Assembly: GCA_025350445.1 (NCBI GenBank)
Contig: JANXXV010000672.1
Span: 1 to 10,972 of the forward strand
Length of the DNA stretch: 10,972 nt
Direction: 5' to 3'
Origin: Bryobacteraceae bacterium
GTDB taxonomy: Bacteria; Acidobacteriota; Terriglobia; Bryobacterales; Bryobacteraceae
Shown here: positions 6,134 through 10,972 of the stretch, in pieces
Layout: every line of letters begins with the position of its first letter
Numbering within the stretch: position 1 is the first letter of the stretch
Notes under the pieces: generated by a model
Told to the model about the DNA's origin: nothing
The model's database searches: none
What the model saw: only the letters and a program-made list of their open reading frames with translations
Program-made: the position numbers and the translations under genes

Positions 6134-7484
6134 GTTGCTGCTGGTTGACGACGACCCTAACACGCTCGGCTCGCTGGCTCGAGCTTTTCGTCTCGCCGGA
6201 CATGAAGTAGTAATCAGCGAGAGCGCGGATCGTGCACTGGATCAAGTGCGATCCCAGCGTTTCGACATGATTCTGTCCGATGTGGTGATGCCGGGCAAGG
6301 ACGGCCTCACTCTATTGGCGGAATTGAAGACGCTGGGCGTCTCTACGCCCGTCGTGATGATTTCCGGCCAAGCCAATGTGGAGATGGCGGTGCGGGCAAC
6401 GCGTTTGGGCGCGCTCGATTTTCTGGAAAAGCCCATCTCGACCGACAAGCTGCTGATCACGGTGGAGAACACCGTGCGGCTCTCGCGGCTGGAGGAGGAA
6501 AACCGCCGTTTGCGCCAGCGTGTCGGCAAGAATGAGCTGGTTTGGCAATCGCTTTCCATGGAGAAGGTGATCGCGCGCCTGGACCGCGTAGCCCCCACCG
6601 ATACCCGCGTCTGCATTTTCGGCGAAACCGGAACCGGCAAGGAATTGATCGCGCGCACCCTGCATGACCGCAGCCCGCGCCGGCAGGCCGCGTTCATCAC
6701 ACTCAATTGCGCCGCCGTGCCTGCCGAGCTGATCGAATCGGAACTGTTTGGGCATGAGAAGGGATCGTTCACGGGAGCCAACGCCCGGCACCTGGGCAAG
6801 TTCGAACAGGCGAGCGGCGGTACCTTGTTTCTGGACGAAATCGGCGACATGCCGGTGGCGATGCAGGCGAAGCTGCTGCGTGTGCTGGAGCAGAATGAAG
6901 TGGAGCGCATTGGCGGCGACCGTACCATTGCGATCAATGTTCGCGTGGTGGTGGCGACTCACCGCAATTTAGAAGAGCTGGTGAGAAAGCGCCTTTTCCG
7001 CGAGGATCTGTATCATCGCGTGTTCGTGTTTCCGCTCACGCTGCCGCCGCTGCGCGAGAGGACCGAAGACATTCCGCTGCTGACCGATTACTTCGCCAGC
7101 ACCATCAGCCGCCAGAACGACTGGAAGCCGCAGGTGATTTCCGCGGGCGCGTACGCGGAACTGCGGCGCTATGCCTGGCCGGGCAACATTCGCGAACTGA
7201 GAAATGTGGTGGAGCGCCTGCTGTTGTTGGCCGATGGCGAGGTGGACGTGGCTACCGTGCGATCGGCGTTAGGCTCGGAGTTCAGCAGTGGAGCGCCGCT
7301 TTCGAGTATTCCGGGAGCAAGGTTGTTTGAGCAGGTGGAATCGTTTGAGCGGGAAGTGATTCTGGCTGAGTTACGGCGGCACGATTCGCGAATGACCGAT
7401 ACAGCGAAGGCGCTGGGGCTGGAACGGAGTCATCTGTATAAGAAGTGCCAGCATTTGGGGATTGATCATAAGGCGAAGGGTTAG
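6126..7484 (+). CDS. Sigma-54-dependent response regulator, NtrC family
   Basis: A 452-residue cytoplasmic activator in the classic three-domain layout. The receiver domain (1-120) has acidic residues Asp8-Asp10, phospho-acceptor Asp52 in LSDVVMPG, Ser80 and Lys102. The AAA+ domain has Walker A GETGTGKE (166-173), the sigma-54-contact loop GSFTGA (213-218) and Walker B GTLFLDEIGD with Asp237-Glu238, plus FREDLYHRV and the WPGNIRELRN sensor-2 region. The C-terminal Fis-type HTH is MTDTAKALGLERSHLYKK. The loop reads GSFTGA rather than GAFTGA, an uncommon but known variant. It would be phosphorylated by the upstream kinase and open sigma-54 promoters elsewhere; I found no convincing -24/-12 site in the window. 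The ATG at 6126 overlaps the kinase 3' end by 8 bases. The last codons lie only 7 bases from a decayed toxin gene on the other strand. Confidence 0.97.
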   Translation: MSKLLLVDDDPNTLGSLARAFRLAGHEVVISESADRALDQVRSQRFDMILSDVVMPGKDGLTLLAELKTLGVSTPVVMISGQANVEMAVRATRLGALDFLEKPISTDKLLITVENTVRLSRLEEENRRLRQRVGKNELVWQSLSMEKVIARLDRVAPTDTRVCIFGETGTGKELIARTLHDRSPRRQAAFITLNCAAVPAELIESELFGHEKGSFTGANARHLGKFEQASGGTLFLDEIGDMPVAMQAKLLRVLEQNEVERIGGDRTIAINVRVVVATHRNLEELVRKRLFREDLYHRVFVFPLTLPPLRERTEDIPLLTDYFASTISRQNDWKPQVISAGAYAELRRYAWPGNIRELRNVVERLLLLADGEVDVATVRSALGSEFSSGAPLSSIPGARLFEQVESFEREVILAELRRHDSRMTDTAKALGLERSHLYKKCQHLGIDHKAKG

Positions 7485-7490
7485 AGCGGG

Positions 7491-7804
7491 TCAAGGAAAA
7501 GGAATCTGGATCTCGACGAATCCCCTGGCTCGATGCCCGAGACTGCGGAGACAAGTAACGGTATCCATTAGCGGATTCGGGTCCAGTCATTGGTGTCGAT
7601 CACAACAAGCGCCACTATGCGTCCCGCAAGATCTTAATGGTAACGGATACCATTGGCGGTCGTGACCATGACGTCGAATCCTGTCACCTCAGATGTGCCG
7701 AGGAGATCTCCATTGCCCAGTTCCGCCCAGGCGCGTTCGTAGGCAGTTTCAACTTGATGTCCGACCAGCCTGTACCTTAACGGTGCGGGCGTATTCTGGT
7801 CGAA
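7491..7804 (-). pseudogene. Decayed DUF5615/PIN-like toxin gene
   Basis: Read leftward from 7804, the frame gives FDQNTPAPLR, GHQVETAYERAWAELGNGDL, then GFDVMVTTANGIRYH. This is the recognisable pattern of DUF5615 PIN-like proteins, putative ribonuclease toxins of type II systems. An in-frame TAA (complement of 7634-7636) replaces the expected Gln after RYH. Beyond it the same frame resumes with DLAGRIVALVVIDTNDWTRIR and meets a second TAA (7568-7570). It then runs PLLVSAVSGIEPGD and loses one base at 7521-7522, after which the shifted frame gives FVEIQIPFP and stops (7491-7493). With that base restored the reading is 105 codons, normal for the family. The acidic residue expected in the TTDxN motif is Ala here. 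The start codon and first few codons are missing at 7804, where the antitoxin-like remnant begins on the other strand. It is dead by at least four lesions. Confidence 0.85.
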
Positions 7805-7805
7805 T

Positions 7806-8042
7806 CTGGAATACGACTTTTCCGGCGGTGTCCGGGGTAAGTTTGTAGACAGATATCGCAGTGGAACCAATGTGGTATTGCGTGGCCCGGAAAGTGCCGA
7901 GGCATTTCCAGATTCGAAGTCGGTGAATGATGCGCTTCGGGAGCTTATCACGATCGCCTCGCGAGTTGATCGTCGCGACAGGGGTAATCCCTTCCGAGGC
8001 ATGAATTCATTGAGACTGAATTCTGCTGGGTCTCTAGTCTAG
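7806..8042 (+). pseudogene. Antitoxin-like remnant lacking a start codon
   Basis: From 7806 the plus strand reads LEYDFSGGVRGKFVDRYRSG, then TNVVLRGPESAEAFPDSKSVNDALRELI and a basic tail, stopping at TAG 8040-8042. The signature YDFSGGVRGK..RY..GTNVV...FPDS..VN.ALR is that of a small antitoxin-like family I recall from Acidobacteriota and Cyanobacteria, usually next to small toxin genes. Members start with ATG a codon or two before LEYDFSGG. Here the frame is open back to 7758 but has no ATG, GTG or TTG, so the natural start has been lost at the junction with the inverted toxin remnant. The last 20 or so residues are unlike the usual end and may result from a frameshift. Pairing with the neighbouring toxin is likely but inferred from proximity. 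Confidence 0.68.
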
Positions 8043-8197
8043 AAGTGCCCGTCGCACACGTTTCATCTTTACAGGAAGTGACAGTCCGAGCTCAAACTAT
8101 CACATCGACAGTACTGCGAGACGGGGCGAAACACAGCAGCTCCAAGATAGAAATGGTGATCATTTCGACTACAACCCAACCCGCAGATGTTAACTTC
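8043..8197. other. Intergenic spacer with no recognised feature
   Basis: Both strands were read between the antitoxin-like remnant and the promoter of the small membrane protein. No open frame of note, terminator or repeat stands out; it may be further debris of the toxin-antitoxin locus. Confidence 0.5.
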
Positions 8198-8206
8198 TGA
8201 TATGCT
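8198..8206 (+). promoter_or_regulatory. Extended -10 promoter element
   Basis: TG (8198-8199), one base, then TATGCT (8201-8206) form an extended -10 with no clear -35. The predicted start of transcription near 8213 leaves a leader of about 10 bases before ATG 8223, supporting that codon as the true start of the following gene. Confidence 0.4.
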
Positions 8207-8222
8207 CAACTGCAATGATCCT

Positions 8223-8678
8223 ATGACACCTTTCGAGTTGATTCAGGCGGTATCGTCGATAGCTACTGCAATTGGAGTTGCGGTCGCGGCGTCGCAATTG
8301 TTGCTCACGAAGCGGCAGGCGCAATCCCAGTTCGAGGATTCCTTTGCTGAACAATATCGTCAAATCTTGCGGGATATACCATTAGGCGCTCTGCTGGGAA
8401 AAGAACTTGAGGATGCCGATCTGAGGCCACATCTTCGGACGTTTTATGAGTATTTTGATCTGTCGAATGAGCAGGCATTTCTTAGCGCTCAAGGGCGCTT
8501 ACGCAAGGCAACTTGGCGCAACTGGAGGGAAGGAATCGAACAGCATTTTGCCCGACCGGCATTTCAGCAGGCATGGCGTATACTTGCGCCGGATCTGGAC
8601 GGCAGTTTTGATGAATTGAAGCGGCTGCAGCAAACAACGCTTAGCAAAATTGCGGGTCAGCCGCAGGTCCACGAGTAA
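8223..8678 (+). CDS. Single-pass membrane protein of unknown function
   Basis: A 151-residue protein. Residues 6-28 (LIQAVSSIATAIGVAVAASQLLL) form one transmembrane helix at the N-terminus, followed by a soluble cytoplasmic part. That part has a conserved-looking core: FEDSFAEQYRQILRDIPLGALLG, FYEYFDLSNEQAFL, GRLRKATWRNWREGIEQHF and RPAFQQAWRIL. This pattern recurs in a widespread family of uncharacterised bacterial membrane proteins found in accessory regions; I know no function. In-frame ATGs at 8187 and 8202 are possible, but the extended -10 at 8198-8206 would exclude them and favour 8223; none has a good ribosome-binding site. A sample line of this gene (8341-8400) is about 47% GC against about 57% in the TldD gene, which hints at separate origin together with the adjacent toxin-antitoxin debris. 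Confidence 0.78.
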   Translation: MTPFELIQAVSSIATAIGVAVAASQLLLTKRQAQSQFEDSFAEQYRQILRDIPLGALLGKELEDADLRPHLRTFYEYFDLSNEQAFLSAQGRLRKATWRNWREGIEQHFARPAFQQAWRILAPDLDGSFDELKRLQQTTLSKIAGQPQVHE

Positions 8679-8760
8679 TGCCGAGCTTCTGTGTCTCATT
8701 CAATCGGCACTGCTGAGAAGCCACTCCCCCCCCAATTTCCGCGTCCCTCCCAAAAACACC

Positions 8761-8769
8761 TGTTATCCT
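8761..8769 (+). promoter_or_regulatory. Extended -10 promoter element of the TldD-family operon
   Basis: TG (8761-8762), one base, then TATCCT (8764-8769). No -35 is visible. Transcription would begin at about 8776, only 2-4 bases before ATG 8779, predicting an almost leaderless message; no ribosome-binding site precedes that ATG, which fits. Confidence 0.42.
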
Positions 8770-8778
8770 GACTACGTA

Positions 8779-10455
8779 ATGCCTGTAATAATAATGATTG
8801 CCTTCGGCCTGCTGGTCGCGCCCTCCAGCTATGCCCAAAGTTCGGCCCTCCTTGACATCCTTACCCAGGAACTCGACCGCAATTTCACCGCACTAAAACA
8901 GAAAGCCGATCCCGCGCCATACTACCTCGCCTACTCCGTCGTGGAGCAGCAGGTGCAGGTGGTCTCCGGCAGCATGGGCACGCTCCAATCCCGCAATCAA
9001 GGGCATTCCCGCACGCTCGACGTTTCCATTCGAGTCGGCTCCAACAAGCTCGACAACTATCACATCGTCGGCGGGGAACGCCCGCAGTTCACCTCCGCCA
9101 CGCCTATCTCTATAGAAGACAGCCCCAATTCCATCAAGCGCCGTCTCTGGCTGGAAACCGACCGCACGTTTCGCGGCGCATCGCAACGGCTGATCAATCT
9201 GAAAACCAGCACGCAAGTGAATGTCACCGCCGAAGATACGTCCGACGATTTCTCGAAAGAGGAACCGTCCAAGTACGTTGAGCCCGTCAAAAAGCTAACA
9301 GGTTCGCCGGAGGATTGGGCCGACCGCGTACGCAAGTGGTCGGGCGAGTTTACGAAATATTCCGGCGTCCTGTCCTCAAACGTCACTGTGATCATGCAGC
9401 GCGAGACGAAGTATCTGGTCAATACCGAAGGCACGCGCATCCAGCATGGCCGCGGTTTCGCCCGCATCCTCATCAGCGCCCAGGGCAAGGCTTCGGACGG
9501 TATGGACCTTTCCGCTTCCGACACATTTGAAGCCGAAGATTCCAGCGGCCTGCCGAAGGACGCCGAGATTCTTGCCGCCGTCAATCGGGTAGGCAAAGAC
9601 CTGAAGGATTTACTGAACGCCCCGCTGGTGGACCCGTTTGTCGGCCCCGCCATTCTTTCCGGCCGCGCGTCGGGCGTCTTCTTTCACGAGATATTCGGCC
9701 ATCGCATTGAAGGCCATCGCCAGCGCGATGAAACAGACGGGCAAACGTTCACCAAAAGTATCAATGGCAAGGTTCTTCCCGATTTTCTTTCGGTAGTCTT
9801 CGACCCCACCAAGAAAAACGTAGCAGGCATGGACTTGAACGGAACCTACTTATACGATGACGAAGGCGTGAAAGCCCGCCGCGTTCCCCTGGTGGAGAAC
9901 GGAGTACTTAAGACCTTCCTCATGTCCCGCTCGCCGATTAAAGGATTTCCGCAATCGAACGGGCACGGCCGCAAACAGGCCGGCGCCGAGGTGGTGTCGC
10001 GGCAATCGAATCTACTCGTCGAATCCTCGAAGAGCGTCTCCGATGCGAAACTGCGCGAGATGTTAATCGACGAGATCAAGCGACAGGGTAAACCGTACGG
10101 CTTCTATTTCAGCAATATCACTGGCGGGTTCACCACCACGGGTAGGCGGGGCGCGCAAGCCTTCAAGGTAATCCCGCTGGTGGTTTATCGCGTCTATCCC
10201 GACGGCCGGCCGGACCAGCTTGTGCGCGGTGTCGACATCGTGGGAACGCCGCTTTCCAGCTTCGCCAATATCCTGGCCACCTCAGACAAACCCGAAGTCT
10301 TCAACGGCTACTGCGGCGCTGAATCGGGAAGCGTTCCAGTGTCCGCGGTTTCGCCGGCCATCCTGGTTTCTGCACTGGAAATTCAGAAGAAAGAAAAAGG
10401 TAACGACCGGCCTCCGCTGCTGGCCCCGCCGATGATCGCCGGAGGACTCCAGTGA
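8779..10455 (+). CDS. Secreted TldD/PmbA-family metallopeptidase
   Basis: A 558-residue protein. The N-terminus MPVIIMIAFGLLVAPSSYAQ is a Sec signal peptide, unlike classical cytoplasmic TldD. Residues about 25-230 are the substrate-channel domain. The catalytic part carries the metal motif HEIFGHRIEGH (His303, Glu304, His308), corresponding to the TldD HExxxH helix, and the distal Cys512 in GYCGAESGSVPVS, the usual third ligand. RRVPLVENGVLKTFLMSR is the strongly conserved strand segment between them. TldD and TldE/PmbA form a heterodimer that degrades unfolded or modified peptides; the exported version presumably acts in the periplasm, substrate unknown. ATG 8779 is chosen for the signal peptide and promoter position, although the frame is open further upstream. 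It overlaps the next gene by GTGA, and GGAGGA (10441-10446) near its end serves that gene. Confidence 0.93.
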   Translation: MPVIIMIAFGLLVAPSSYAQSSALLDILTQELDRNFTALKQKADPAPYYLAYSVVEQQVQVVSGSMGTLQSRNQGHSRTLDVSIRVGSNKLDNYHIVGGERPQFTSATPISIEDSPNSIKRRLWLETDRTFRGASQRLINLKTSTQVNVTAEDTSDDFSKEEPSKYVEPVKKLTGSPEDWADRVRKWSGEFTKYSGVLSSNVTVIMQRETKYLVNTEGTRIQHGRGFARILISAQGKASDGMDLSASDTFEAEDSSGLPKDAEILAAVNRVGKDLKDLLNAPLVDPFVGPAILSGRASGVFFHEIFGHRIEGHRQRDETDGQTFTKSINGKVLPDFLSVVFDPTKKNVAGMDLNGTYLYDDEGVKARRVPLVENGVLKTFLMSRSPIKGFPQSNGHGRKQAGAEVVSRQSNLLVESSKSVSDAKLREMLIDEIKRQGKPYGFYFSNITGGFTTTGRRGAQAFKVIPLVVYRVYPDGRPDQLVRGVDIVGTPLSSFANILATSDKPEVFNGYCGAESGSVPVSAVSPAILVSALEIQKKEKGNDRPPLLAPPMIAGGLQ

Positions 10456-10972
10456 AGTTCATTGCAATACTTCTGACGGCATTCGCCCCGCTATCGCTTC
10501 TGGCTGACGAGAAGGCCACGCCCTCCTCAACGGCTCAGGGCGACCAGATCCTGCGTGCCATGGTGGACGAACTCAACCGCGCCAAGTTGCTCAGCGTTGC
10601 GAATCTCGACGTGCCCTACTACATCGAATATTCGCTCGACGACGCACAGAACTTTACCGTTGCCGCATCACTTGGCGGCTTGCTATCGGTGACAAATTCC
10701 CGCGGGCGGCTGCCCAACACACGGGTACGCGTGGGCGATTACAAGTTCGACAACACCAATTACCTCTACAGCGACTATTTCTCGGGCTCCCGTTACGATC
10801 CCGAGAATCTATCGCTCGACGACAATTACGGCGTGCTGCGCCATAGCCTATGGCTCTCCACCGACCGTGCCTATAAGACGGCCGTGGAGGCCATCGCCCG
10901 CAAGCGCGCCGCGCTGAAAAACGTCACTCAGAATCAAGACCTGCCCGACTTCTGGAAGGCTCAGCCGTTACA
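10452..10972 (+). CDS. Second secreted TldD/PmbA-family protein, probable partner subunit (cut by window edge)
   Basis: The first 173 codons of a gene running off the right end. Start GTG 10452 overlaps the previous stop (GTGA) with GGAGGA 5 bases upstream. The product begins with a signal peptide (MKFIAILLTAFAPLSLLA) followed by a region homologous to the N-terminal domain of the preceding gene. Shared elements, in order: ILRAMVDELNR, VPYYIEYSLDDAQ, a VGDYKFDN segment matching VGSNKLDN upstream, and the LRHSLWLSTDRAYK block matching RRLWLETDRTFR. It is therefore a paralogue, most likely the TldE/PmbA-like half of a heterodimer. In known pairs the TldE subunit lacks the metal site, but that region is outside the window, so active or inactive cannot be decided. 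Confidence 0.88.
   Translation, partial: MKFIAILLTAFAPLSLLADEKATPSSTAQGDQILRAMVDELNRAKLLSVANLDVPYYIEYSLDDAQNFTVAASLGGLLSVTNSRGRLPNTRVRVGDYKFDNTNYLYSDYFSGSRYDPENLSLDDNYGVLRHSLWLSTDRAYKTAVEAIARKRAALKNVTQNQDLPDFWKAQPL

Noticed and set aside
7634..8002. A 122-codon minus-strand open frame that looks like a gene
   Set aside because: It is a chimera: its first half is antisense to the antitoxin-like remnant and its second half is the decayed toxin up to the TAA at 7634-7636. No homologous protein should exist as a whole.
8679..8710. TGCCGA/TCGGCA inverted repeat after the small membrane protein gene as a terminator
   Set aside because: Only a 6-bp stem with a 19-base loop and no following T-run.

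Overview
The window looks like a chromosomal segment of a moderately GC-rich soil-type bacterium. My best guess is Acidobacteriota, perhaps the Solibacter/Bryobacter group. This rests on gene content: a secreted TldD-family pair, a DUF3142-like protein worded like the acidobacterial versions, and a lone family-5 solute-binding protein in an operon with an NtrY/NtrC-type pair. No rRNA or other taxonomic marker is present, so it is an inference. There are no tRNA or rRNA genes, no CRISPR array and no intact insertion sequence.

Layout. (1) 1-652, minus strand: the N-terminus of a probable FlgM anti-sigma-28 factor running off the left edge, and upstream of it a small stand-alone RodZ-type HTH protein. 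(2) 653-954: an AT-rich divergent intergenic region with a TTGACA/TATACT promoter candidate, two tandem dyads of the same design and a second, weaker promoter. (3) 955-2071, plus strand: a chain joined by two ATGA stop/start overlaps, consisting of a minimal L,D-transpeptidase, a 71-residue membrane protein and what appears to be the N-terminal part of a DUF3142 protein. (4) 2123-7484, plus strand: four overlapping genes encoding a secreted protein of unknown function, a short periplasmic solute-binding-like protein, a membrane histidine kinase and a sigma-54 response regulator. No permease or ATPase lies among them, so the simplest reading is an extracytoplasmic sensing pathway (inference).

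(5) 7485-8222: the wreck of a toxin-antitoxin locus. A DUF5615/PIN-like toxin remnant on the minus strand can be followed through two in-frame stops and one frameshift to its original stop codon. An antitoxin-like remnant on the plus strand meets it head to head at about 7802-7806, and neither keeps a start codon. This looks like an inversion or deletion junction. (6) 8223-8678: a small single-pass membrane protein of unknown function. (7) 8779-10972: two coupled secreted TldD/PmbA-family genes, the first with an intact metal-binding motif and the second cut by the window edge.

A recurring feature is a -10 hexamer placed so close to the start codon (before 2123, 8223 and 8779) that the transcripts would be leaderless or have leaders of only a few bases. 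I see no clearly new defence or mobile system. The most notable items are the rearranged toxin-antitoxin fossil, the transporter-less binding-protein/two-component operon, the structured region upstream of the L,D-transpeptidase, and the near-leaderless promoters.
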